Part shown: in pieces, positions 1 to 9,582 of the stretch
Layout of the letters: each line of letters opens with the position of its first letter
Position numbering within the stretch: position 1 is the first letter of the stretch
DNA from: Verrucomicrobiota bacterium
Lineage (GTDB): Bacteria > Verrucomicrobiota > Verrucomicrobiia > Opitutales > UBA953
Length of the DNA stretch: 64,000 nucleotides
Assembly (NCBI GenBank): GCA_030831965.1
Contig: JAURJZ010000060.1
Span: forward strand, 1-64,000
Direction of reading: 5' to 3'
Program-made: the position numbers and the translations under genes
The notes under the pieces: generated by a model
Database searches by the model: none
Told to the model about the DNA's origin: nothing
Seen by the model: the letters and a program-made list of their open reading frames with translations, nothing else

Positions 1-2356
<2,356 letters not shown>

Positions 2357-2404
2357 GGTGGGTGGGTGCGCCGGGGTGGGCGCTTCCCCATCAATCCCCG
2401 CCCC

Positions 2405-3664
2405 TCAGCAAGGGTCGAGCGTTTTTTTGGGAGGGCGACGGCCGCCCAGCCGGTCGAAGGCCGGGCCCGCCATGGCGGTCGTGACGATCGCCATGAGGAC
2501 GAGGACGGAGAAAAGCAGGGGGCCCACGATTCCCGCCCTCAGCCCGATGCCGAGGAGGATGAGCTCCATCAGGCCGCGCGCGTTCATCAGCGCCCCGATG
2601 CCCAGCGCCTCCCTGGGCGGCAGGCCTGCCAGGCGCGCCGCCGCCCAGCAGGCGCCGCCCTTGCCGAGGATGGAGACCCCGAGGACAAGCCCCGCGAGGG
2701 CCAGGCCCTCGGGCGTCAGCACGAGGTCGAGCCGGGTGTGCAGGCCGGAGTAGGTGAAGAAGACGGGCAGCAGCCAGGGGCCGACCAGCGGGTCGAGGCG
2801 ACGTCCGGCCGCCTGGCTGAGCCGTCCCCGCGGGAGGCAGAGCCCGCAGATGAAACCGCCGAAGACCGCATGGAGCCCGGCCCATTCGCTGAAGGCGAGG
2901 AACGTCGCCAGGGCGAGGGCGAGCGCCAGCCCATCCCCGGCCGAGACCCTGCCGCGCCTCTCGGCCGGCTGGCTGAGACAGCCGAGGGTCCTGCGTCCGA
3001 GGAACGCCGCGAAGACGCCGAGGGCGGCGGCACCGCCGATGGCGCGCGCGAGGGTTCCGGGATCCCCGGACACGGCGGAGACGACGCCGGCGAGGATGCA
3101 CCAGGCCAGGACGTCGTCGATGGCGCCCGAGGCGATGGCGAGGTTGCCCATCGCGGTCCTCTCCAGCCCGCGTTCCCGCACGATCCAGACCAGCATGGGG
3201 AAGGCGGTGATGGCGATGGCGGCCCCGAGGAAGAGGATCCGCATCGGCTCGGTGACTCCCGGCCCGAAGAGGCCGGGGGTGTCGCCGATGGCCCGGGCTG
3301 TCGGCCATGCCGCGAGGAAGGGAACCGCGATGCCCGCGAGGGAGATCGCCGCCGCCGCCCGGGCCCGTTGGCGAATCAGGCCCGTGTCGAAGTCCAACCC
3401 CGCGGCGAAGAGATAAAGCCCGACGCCGACCTGGGCGATGAGACCCAGGATGGGCAGGCTTTCCGAGGGAAAGAGCCAGGCCTGGGCCTCGGGCGCGAGT
3501 TGTCCCAGCGCCGAGGGGCCGAGCAGGACGCCGCCGACCATCATGCCCACGACCTCGGGTTGCCCCAGGCGCGCCGCCGCCCATCCGGACATCCGGGCCA
3601 CCCCTAGGATGAGGGCGTATTGGAGCGCGAGCAGGGCGATGAGCTGGGGCGGGCTCAGGTCCAT
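2405..3664 (-). CDS. CPA2-family (Kef/NhaS-type) cation:proton antiporter
   Basis: A 419-residue polytopic membrane protein of the monovalent cation:proton antiporter-2 family. Seen in the sequence: about a dozen hydrophobic helices, an N-terminal helix pair with GMMVGGVLLGPSALG typical of the family, the LFAAGLDFD motif near residue 90, and an acidic pair in GAIDDVLAW near residue 180 that matches the ion-binding region of CPA antiporters. It has no C-terminal TrkA-N or TrkA-C regulatory domain, so it is the short, unregulated form. The end contains the family's MNARGLMELILLGIGL stretch. Likely role: exchange of Na+ or K+ for H+ at the inner membrane. It sits 48 bp upstream of the pyrophosphatase gene on the same strand, so both could serve ion homeostasis, but co-transcription is not shown. 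The precise cation is unknown. Confidence 0.85.
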   Translation of the reverse strand: MDLSPPQLIALLALQYALILGVARMSGWAAARLGQPEVVGMMVGGVLLGPSALGQLAPEAQAWLFPSESLPILGLIAQVGVGLYLFAAGLDFDTGLIRQRARAAAAISLAGIAVPFLAAWPTARAIGDTPGLFGPGVTEPMRILFLGAAIAITAFPMLVWIVRERGLERTAMGNLAIASGAIDDVLAWCILAGVVSAVSGDPGTLARAIGGAAALGVFAAFLGRRTLGCLSQPAERRGRVSAGDGLALALALATFLAFSEWAGLHAVFGGFICGLCLPRGRLSQAAGRRLDPLVGPWLLPVFFTYSGLHTRLDLVLTPEGLALAGLVLGVSILGKGGACWAAARLAGLPPREALGIGALMNARGLMELILLGIGLRAGIVGPLLFSVLVLMAIVTTAMAGPAFDRLGGRRPPKKTLDPC

Positions 3665-3721
3665 TCGGTCACGATGGGACCGCCGGAAGGGAGGGCAAAC
3701 CCAATGCCGCGAGCGGGCGCC

Positions 3722-4228
3722 TCAGGCCGGTGGCGTCCGGGAGGCGATGAGGTCGCGAAGCCGCGCGGCCTCCTCGTAATTCTCCTCGCGGATGGCCTTG
3801 GCCAGGCGTGCCTCGAGCTCCGCGACGCCTCGCGCGATGGGTGTCGCCGCCCTCAGTCCGTCCATTTCCCGCTGAAGCGGCGCCACCGGGGCACCGGGTC
3901 GGCGGCCTTGGTGGGCCAGCGAGGGTTGCGTGCGGGCAACCAGGGCGCGCGACTGGGCGGCATGGGCCTCGTAGCACGCCGGGCAGCCCAAGCGCTGGTG
4001 TCGCTCGAAATCCGGCCAACGGAACCCGCAGGCGGGACAGGGCGAGCGGCTCGGCGGCAGGGGGATTGGCACCGACAGGCCAGCCGCCGAGGCGGGCAGG
4101 GGGGCCGCGGCCAATCCCTTTGGGGCGCAGGCAGGGCAGAGGGCGACGACGGCGGACTGTTCCCCGGCCACCTGGGCGAGGAAGAGGGTGGCGGGGGCGC
4201 CGCAGCGGTCGCAGGGATGACCCGGCAT
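3722..4228 (-). CDS. McsA-like zinc-finger/UVR-motif protein
   Basis: A 168-residue soluble protein with four CxxC pairs (residues 6-9, 31-34, 64-67 and 82-85), forming probable zinc sites, and a C-terminal UvrB/UvrC-type helix-hairpin motif (about residues 133-160, LEARLAKAIREENYEEAARL). This is the architecture of McsA, which in Firmicutes activates the arginine kinase McsB and controls CtsR and ClpC. No McsB, CtsR or Clp gene is nearby, so the partner, if any, is encoded elsewhere. The gene lies 46 bp downstream of surE and 57 bp upstream of the antiporter gene, all on the minus strand. The domain assignment is solid; the biological role in this organism is inference. Confidence 0.75.
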   Translation of the reverse strand: MPGHPCDRCGAPATLFLAQVAGEQSAVVALCPACAPKGLAAAPLPASAAGLSVPIPLPPSRSPCPACGFRWPDFERHQRLGCPACYEAHAAQSRALVARTQPSLAHQGRRPGAPVAPLQREMDGLRAATPIARGVAELEARLAKAIREENYEEAARLRDLIASRTPPA

Positions 4229-4274
4229 GCCGCCAAGGATGGGGGCGGGCCGGGCCTTGGCAAGCGCCCGGCGC

Positions 4275-5042
4275 TCAGCTTCCGAGCCGGCTGAAGTCGA
4301 GCACGGTGTGGCTGATGGACCCGCGCTCGATGGCCGCCACGTCGGTGTCGGCGCGCCCGCTCAGCTCGGCGCCGTCGTTCCAGCGGAAGGTGAAGCCGTG
4401 GGTGTCGCGCCCGAAGAGCGCGCCGAAGCGCAGGTGGGCCGGCACGGTCCGCTCCACCGGTGTCCGCGAGGTGGTGTCGCTCGGGTAGTTGAGGTTGTGG
4501 ACGGTCAGCCCAGGTGTTTCCGCCCCGACCAGGGTCCGGGCGAAGGCGGCGGCGTGGGCGCACGCCGCGCGCAGGTGGGGCTCGAGCCCGGGCGGGCAGG
4601 TTTCCTTGGCGTGGCGCACCTGCTCGAAGACCTCCTGGCTCAGGTCGAGCGAGCAGGCGGCGGCGGGGATGCCCCAGGCGGCGCCCTCGATGGCGCCCGC
4701 GAGGGTTCCGGAGCTCAGGCAAAGCGGCATGGAGGCGTTGTAGCCGATGTTCATCCCGGACAGGACGACGTCGGGGCGGCGGGGGAGCAGGTGGCCCAGG
4801 GCGATGTTGACGCAGTCCGAGGGGGTGCCGTCCAGGGACCACGCCAGGTCGCCCAGGCCGTCAATGGCGGCCACCGGGACGTTGCGGTTGCGGCTGAAGG
4901 CCCGGCCGATCCAGCTGCGCTCCCCGGTGGGGGCGGCCACCCAGACCTCGAACCCCTCGCGGCCGGCCGCCGCCGCCAGGGTGCGGAGAAAGAGCGCGCC
5001 GATGCCGTCGTCGTTGGTGAGCAGGACCGTGGGCCGTCGCAT
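4275..5042 (-). CDS. surE: 5'/3'-nucleotidase SurE
   Basis: A 255-residue SurE-family phosphatase that dephosphorylates nucleoside monophosphates in the cytoplasm. The N-terminus VLLTNDDGIGA (Asp residues 11 and 12) supplies the metal ligands. APTGERSWIG corresponds to the conserved Ser-containing loop and SGMNIGYN to the metal-binding Asn, and LSSGTLAGAIEG follows as in the family. Length matches typical SurE proteins. The ATG at 5042 directly precedes the beta strand carrying the metal site, so the start is well placed. The upstream 95 bp separate it from the divergently transcribed OppA-like gene. It probably heads a minus-strand run with the McsA-like gene. Confidence 0.93.
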   Translation of the reverse strand: MRRPTVLLTNDDGIGALFLRTLAAAAGREGFEVWVAAPTGERSWIGRAFSRNRNVPVAAIDGLGDLAWSLDGTPSDCVNIALGHLLPRRPDVVLSGMNIGYNASMPLCLSSGTLAGAIEGAAWGIPAAACSLDLSQEVFEQVRHAKETCPPGLEPHLRAACAHAAAFARTLVGAETPGLTVHNLNYPSDTTSRTPVERTVPAHLRFGALFGRDTHGFTFRWNDGAELSGRADTDVAAIERGSISHTVLDFSRLGS

Positions 5043-5137
5043 GACCCATGCCTAGGCGGCAAGCTCCGGGCGGCAAGGAAATGAGAGCCCGGCGTTTGGG
5101 CCTTTTCCCCGGCCGGCCGCCGGTCTAATCCTTGGCC

Positions 5138-6772
5138 ATGCGCCTCCTGCCCGCGCTCCTCGTCCTGCTCCTCGGGTGCGCCCCGGAGGAGGACACCGCC
5201 ACGCGCTCCGCCCGGGAGGGCGTGCTCATCATCAACAACAGCGCCGAGCCCGCCGGCCTCGACCCCCAGGTCGTGACGGGGGTGCTCGAGTCGCGCATCG
5301 TCAGCGCCCTCTTCGAGGGCTTGGTCGAGCCCAATCCCCGCACGCTTGAGCCCGAGCCCGCGGTGGCGGAGCGCTGGACGCTCTCGGACGACGGCAGGAC
5401 ATGGACCTTCCACCTGCGCCCGTCCGCCCGATGGTCCAACGGCGAGCCCGTGACCGCCCAGGACTTCGCGTTCAGCTACCGCCGGATCCTCTCTCCCGGC
5501 CTCGCCTCCGAGTACGCCTGGATGCTGTTCGCGGTCAGGGGCGCCCGGGATTTCAACGCCGGCAAGACGACCGACTTCTCCTCGGTCGGCATCCGGGCGG
5601 TCGACGCGCGCACCCTCCGGGTCGAGCTCGATCACCCGACGCCCTACTTCCTCCAGCTGCTCTGCCATCACAGCTGGCTTCCCGTCCACCCCCCGACCAT
5701 CCTCGCCCACGGGCCGATCGACGCCCAGCACGGCCGCTGGACCCAGCCCGGGACCTTGGTCGGCAACGGGGCGTTCACGCTCGAGTCCTGGGAGGTGGCC
5801 CGGCGCATCACCGTGCGTCGCAATCCGCTTTACTGGGACGCCGCCAACGTCGCGCTCAACGGCGTGCAGTTCCGGGCCATCTCCGACCTCTACACCGAGG
5901 AGCGCGCGTTCCGCGGCGGCGAGCTGCACATCACCGGGGCGGTGCCTCCCTACAAGGTGCACCGGCTGCTGGCGGCCAAGAGCCCCGCCTTGCGCGTCGA
6001 TCCCTACCTGTCCGTGTCCTACATCCGCGTGAACACCCAGGTTCGCGGCAACCCCGCCGTGGCGAGGGCGCTCGCCGACGTGCGCGTCCGGCGCGCCCTC
6101 GGGATGGTGCTCGACCGGCGGCTCATGGCCGAGAAGGTGCTTCGCGCCGGCGAGGCGCCCGCCCTGGGCATGACCCCGCCCGGCACCGCGGGCTATGTCA
6201 GCCGCCACGCCTGGAGCCAGGATCGCGACGAGGCCCGCCGCCTGCTGGCCGAGGCGGGTTACCCCGGCGGCAAGGGCTTCCCCGCCCTCGAGTACCTGAC
6301 CAACACCTCCGAGGGGTCCATCCTCGCCGCCCAGGCCTACCAGGAGATGTGGCGCCGCGAGCTGGGCGTCGAGGTGGTGATCCGCAACCAGGAGTGGAAG
6401 GTCTATCTGCAGAGCCTGAACAAGGGCGACTACCAGATCGCGCGCTCGGCCTGGACCGGCGACTACAACGACCCCAATACCTTCCTCGAGATGTTCACCA
6501 CGGGCAACGAGATGAACCAGACCGGATGGAGCGACCCCGAGTACGACCGCCTCATCGCGCTTGCCGCCGCCGAGTCGGACCGCGACCGGCGGTTCGAGCA
6601 CTTCCAGGCCGCCGAGGCGCGGCTGATCGCCGGGGCGCCCGTCCTTCCCGTGGTCTTCAACCGGAGCAAGTTCCTCATCCGTCCGGAGGTCGAGGGCTGG
6701 CATCCGACCCTGCTCGACGTGCACCCGCTCAAGCACGTTCGGCTGAGACAGCCGACGTCGCCGAGCCGCTGA
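5138..6772 (+). CDS. OppA-like peptide/solute-binding lipoprotein of an ABC transporter
   Basis: A 544-residue extracytoplasmic solute-binding protein of family 5 (OppA/DppA). The ATG at 5138 is preferred over an in-frame TTG two codons earlier because it starts directly at the signal peptide MRLLPALLVLLLGC, where Cys14 is a credible lipobox cysteine. Family features follow: the substrate-site N-terminus (SAEPAGLDPQ), LFEGLVEPNP, AERWTLSDDGRTWTFHLRP, and the late domain with NDPNTFLEMF and TGWSDPEYDRLIA. It would capture oligopeptides at the membrane surface for an ABC permease. No permease or ATPase genes (OppBCDF) are adjacent, so it is an orphan binding protein whose partners lie elsewhere. 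It is the only plus-strand gene in the first 15 kb. Confidence 0.9.
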   Translation: MRLLPALLVLLLGCAPEEDTATRSAREGVLIINNSAEPAGLDPQVVTGVLESRIVSALFEGLVEPNPRTLEPEPAVAERWTLSDDGRTWTFHLRPSARWSNGEPVTAQDFAFSYRRILSPGLASEYAWMLFAVRGARDFNAGKTTDFSSVGIRAVDARTLRVELDHPTPYFLQLLCHHSWLPVHPPTILAHGPIDAQHGRWTQPGTLVGNGAFTLESWEVARRITVRRNPLYWDAANVALNGVQFRAISDLYTEERAFRGGELHITGAVPPYKVHRLLAAKSPALRVDPYLSVSYIRVNTQVRGNPAVARALADVRVRRALGMVLDRRLMAEKVLRAGEAPALGMTPPGTAGYVSRHAWSQDRDEARRLLAEAGYPGGKGFPALEYLTNTSEGSILAAQAYQEMWRRELGVEVVIRNQEWKVYLQSLNKGDYQIARSAWTGDYNDPNTFLEMFTTGNEMNQTGWSDPEYDRLIALAAAESDRDRRFEHFQAAEARLIAGAPVLPVVFNRSKFLIRPEVEGWHPTLLDVHPLKHVRLRQPTSPSR

Positions 6773-6784
6773 CCGGGAAGGGCG

Positions 6785-6820
6785 CCCCGGGGGGCGGAGA
6801 TGGGCGCGCCGACCCCGGGG
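6785..6820. terminator. Possible hairpin between converging oppA-like and glnB genes
   Basis: Two copies of CCCCGGGG (6785-6792 and 6813-6820) can pair across a 20-nt loop in the gap between the 3' ends of the OppA-like gene and glnB. There is no T-run on either strand, so this is at best a weak or Rho-assisted terminator; each arm is also self-complementary. Confidence 0.3.
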
Positions 6821-6836
6821 TGTTCCTCCGCGGGGA

Positions 6837-7190
<354 letters not shown>

Positions 7191-7216
7191 TTAGGGTTAA
7201 CGGTTCCGCTAGCCAT

Positions 7217-7232
7217 TGCAAACCCCGTGCCA
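7217..7232 (-). promoter_or_regulatory. Sigma-54 (RpoN) promoter of glnB
   Basis: On the minus strand this reads TGGCAC-GGGGT-TTGCA, an exact match to the -24/-12 consensus TGGCAC-N5-TTGCW. The -12 element ends about 40 bp before the glnB start codon, leaving a short 5' leader. It lies entirely between the 3' end of trpF and glnB, so glnB can be expressed separately from the hem-trpF genes. No enhancer site for NtrC was identified by eye. Confidence 0.88.
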
Positions 7233-7257
7233 AGGCGAGAAATGCCCTGTCTTGGGC

Positions 7258-7908
7258 TCACTTTTGGACATTTTTGCGCAGAAGCTCGTGGACGAGATAA
7301 AGTTTCTCCACGGATTTGAGGCCCGGGGAGATTTCCACGCCGCTGTTGAGGTCGATGGCCTTGACGCCCCTCGCGGCCGCCTCGGCCACATTGTCGGGGC
7401 CGAGGCCGCCGGCGAGAATCCAGCGATGACCGGGATGGGAGGCCTGCAGGCGCAGGTGGCGGTCCCAGTCTCCCCGCAGGCCGGTGCCCCCGTAGGCGTC
7501 GGCGCGATGCGCGTCGTGCACGAACGCGGAAGCCAGCGGGAGCAGGGTCTCGGGGAACTTGGCGGCTGCCGGCAGTCGCGGCGCGAGCCAGAGACGGCCG
7601 GGACCCGCCGCGGAGGAGAGGGCCGCGGGGTCGCAGAGGCGCTCCGCGGGGTCGAAGTGCACCTGGACGGCGGAGAAACCTTCCCGGAGCAGGTCGAGGA
7701 CCTCCGCGGGCGAGGCGTTGACGGTCACCGCGACGCGGTTGGCCTCGGGGATTTCCCGCAGGAGGGCGGCGCGCCGGGGCGGGTCGACGAAGCGGGGCGA
7801 TCGGGCCCAGGCGTTGACGCCCAGCCAGTCGGCGCCCAGCAGCAGGGCGACCGCGGCGTCGGCGGCGCGCGTGATGCCGCAGACCTTGACCTCGCAGGGA
7901 CCGATCAT
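7258..7908 (-). CDS. trpF: Phosphoribosylanthranilate isomerase
   Basis: A 216-residue TIM-barrel enzyme that isomerises N-(5'-phosphoribosyl)anthranilate to CdRP, the third step of tryptophan synthesis. Diagnostic motifs are VKVCGITRAADA at the N-terminus (catalytic Cys in the CGI(T/R) motif), LGVNAWARSPRFV (family GxxFxxxSPR loop), AVQVHFDP, and ILAGGLGPDNVAEA with AIDLNSGVE near the end for phosphate binding. The open frame continues upstream into hemD, but ATG at 7908 gives the family's normal length and N-terminus. It overlaps the hemD stop by ATGA (7905-7908), so it is translationally coupled to hemD. No other trp gene is in the window; trpF is isolated within a haem operon. Confidence 0.93.
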   Translation of the reverse strand: MIGPCEVKVCGITRAADAAVALLLGADWLGVNAWARSPRFVDPPRRAALLREIPEANRVAVTVNASPAEVLDLLREGFSAVQVHFDPAERLCDPAALSSAAGPGRLWLAPRLPAAAKFPETLLPLASAFVHDAHRADAYGGTGLRGDWDRHLRLQASHPGHRWILAGGLGPDNVAEAAARGVKAIDLNSGVEISPGLKSVEKLYLVHELLRKNVQK

Positions 7909-8702
7909 GCCCTGGCCGAGGCGAGGGCCTCGTCGGCGGCGTCGCGGATGCCCTCCGCGGTGGGCTTGGCGGCGATGGCGCCGACGGGGATGCCGGCGCG
8001 GCGCATGGCCTCGGCGGTGGTCGAGCCGACGGCGACGGCGATGGGCTGCCGGGCGCCGGGCTCGAGCCGAAGCGAGGCGGCCTGGTGCAGAAAGGACTCG
8101 ACGGCGGACGGGCTGGCGAAGACGAGCAGGTCGGCGCCCTCGCGCCGGAAGCTCGCCGCGGCCTCCAGCGCCGACACGTCGCGCTCGCCGGTGCTGTAGA
8201 CGAGGATCTTGTCCACGATGGCATGGCCTTGCTCGGACAGCAGCCGGGGCAGCTCGTCCGAGGCCAGGTTCCCGGAGACGACCAGCACCTTCTGGTGCTC
8301 CACATCGTGCTCGGTCATCAGGGTTCGGGCCAGGCTGACGCCGTCGGCCTCGCGGGGGGTCAGGTCGCTGTCCAGGTGGTAGGCGCGGAGGGCGGCCTCG
8401 GTCGCCGGCCCGACGCAGGCGAAGCGGACGCCGCCGACGGAGCGGATGTCGGTGTAGCGCTCGAGGAAGCGCTCGAAGAACCCGCGCACGCCGTTGGCGC
8501 TGGTGAAGACAATCCACTCGTACTCGCCGATGCCGTCGAGCACCTCGCGGAGGATGGCCTGGTCCGCCTCGTGGCGCACGGCGATGAGGGGCAGCTCATC
8601 GACGCGCGCCCCGGCCGCCTCGAGGGCGGAGCGCCAGGCGGCGGCGGAGCCTTCGGGGCGGGTGAGGAGGACGCGTCGTCCCTTGAGTCGGGCTGGGCTC
8701 AT
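7905..8702 (-). CDS. hemD: Uroporphyrinogen-III synthase
   Basis: A 265-residue protein with the two-lobed HemD fold that closes and rearranges hydroxymethylbilane into uroporphyrinogen III. Visible family features are RVLLTRPEGSAAAWRSALE at the N-terminus, ELPLIAV, EWIVFTSANGVRGFFE, FACVGPATEAALRAYHLDSDLTP, and LVFASPSAVESFLH with AVGSTTAEAMRRAGIPVGAIAAKPTAEGI at the C-terminus. HemD is weakly conserved in general, but these motifs and the position 4 bp downstream of hemC make the call firm. The stop overlaps the start of trpF by 4 nt. Confidence 0.92.
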   Translation of the reverse strand: MSPARLKGRRVLLTRPEGSAAAWRSALEAAGARVDELPLIAVRHEADQAILREVLDGIGEYEWIVFTSANGVRGFFERFLERYTDIRSVGGVRFACVGPATEAALRAYHLDSDLTPREADGVSLARTLMTEHDVEHQKVLVVSGNLASDELPRLLSEQGHAIVDKILVYSTGERDVSALEAAASFRREGADLLVFASPSAVESFLHQAASLRLEPGARQPIAVAVGSTTAEAMRRAGIPVGAIAAKPTAEGIRDAADEALASARA

Positions 8703-8706
8703 GGCC

Positions 8707-9549
8707 TTAGGCTAGGTCGGCGAGGATGGCGCCGACAAGCGGTTCCGCCTCGCGGGCGCCGCGCGCGGGCATGGGATAGGCGCGCCGGCCGAAATCCTCG
8801 CGGAAGAGGTGGACCTCCCCGCCGGCGACATGGCAGGCGAAGGCGGTGTGACACCCCTCGCCCAGCCGGGCCAGGAAGAGCCGCTCGATGCCCACCGACC
8901 GGGCGGTGTCGGCGTCGAGGCAGCCGGCGAAGGCGGGAATGTCGGCGGAGCGGCATTGCAGCGCGACCGCCCCCTGGCCGGCCGCCGGCACCATCTTGTC
9001 CAGCCCGATCGGCTCGATGGCCAGGCCCTCCCATGCGCGGATGCCCAGGCGGTTCATGCCGGCGCACGCGAGGAAGGACGCGTCGGCCTGGCCCGCGGCG
9101 ACCTTGCGCAGGCGGGTGTCGACGTTGCCGCGAAGCTCGTTCCATTCGGCGCGGGGAAACAGCAGCCTGCCCTGGGCGCGGCGGCGCGGGCTGCCGGTCG
9201 CGATGAGGCGGGGCTCGGCGCCGTCGCGGCGGACGAGCGCGTCGCGCGCGTCCTCCCGGGGAAGGAATCCGGCGAGCCCGAGGCCCGCGGGCAGCTCCGT
9301 GGGTAGATCCTTGGCGCTGTGGACGGCGAGGTCGCCCTCGCCGCGGAGCAGGGCCTGCTCGAGCTCGGCGGTGAAGAGGCCCTTGCCGCCCTGCCTCTCG
9401 AGCGACCAGTCGGCCTGGCGGTCGCCCGTGGTCACGAGGATGCGGATCTCGGCGGGGCGCCCGAGCGCGGCGCCGAGGTGCGCCGCCGCCAGCTCCGCCT
9501 GGCGTCGAGCCAGGGGGCTTCCGCGGGTGAGGAGGACGAGCGGGCGCAT
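8707..9549 (-). CDS. hemC: Hydroxymethylbilane synthase (porphobilinogen deaminase)
   Basis: A 280-residue enzyme that polymerises four porphobilinogens into hydroxymethylbilane. Seen: TRGSPLARRQA at the N-terminus, HSAKDLPTELP with the catalytic Asp (residue 81), TGSPRRRAQ, ELRGNVDTRLRK, VPAAGQGAVALQCR, and Cys233 in GEGCHTAF, the expected attachment site of the dipyrromethane cofactor. It is about 30 residues shorter than the E. coli enzyme, mainly in the C-terminal domain, but all catalytic elements are present. It heads the compact hemC-hemD-trpF unit (4-bp gap, then 4-bp overlap) and lies 33 bp downstream of the symporter gene. Confidence 0.94.
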   Translation of the reverse strand: MRPLVLLTRGSPLARRQAELAAAHLGAALGRPAEIRILVTTGDRQADWSLERQGGKGLFTAELEQALLRGEGDLAVHSAKDLPTELPAGLGLAGFLPREDARDALVRRDGAEPRLIATGSPRRRAQGRLLFPRAEWNELRGNVDTRLRKVAAGQADASFLACAGMNRLGIRAWEGLAIEPIGLDKMVPAAGQGAVALQCRSADIPAFAGCLDADTARSVGIERLFLARLGEGCHTAFACHVAGGEVHLFREDFGRRAYPMPARGAREAEPLVGAILADLA

Positions 9550-9582
9550 GGTTCGCCGCCAGCCTCTCCAAAAAAGGGGAAA

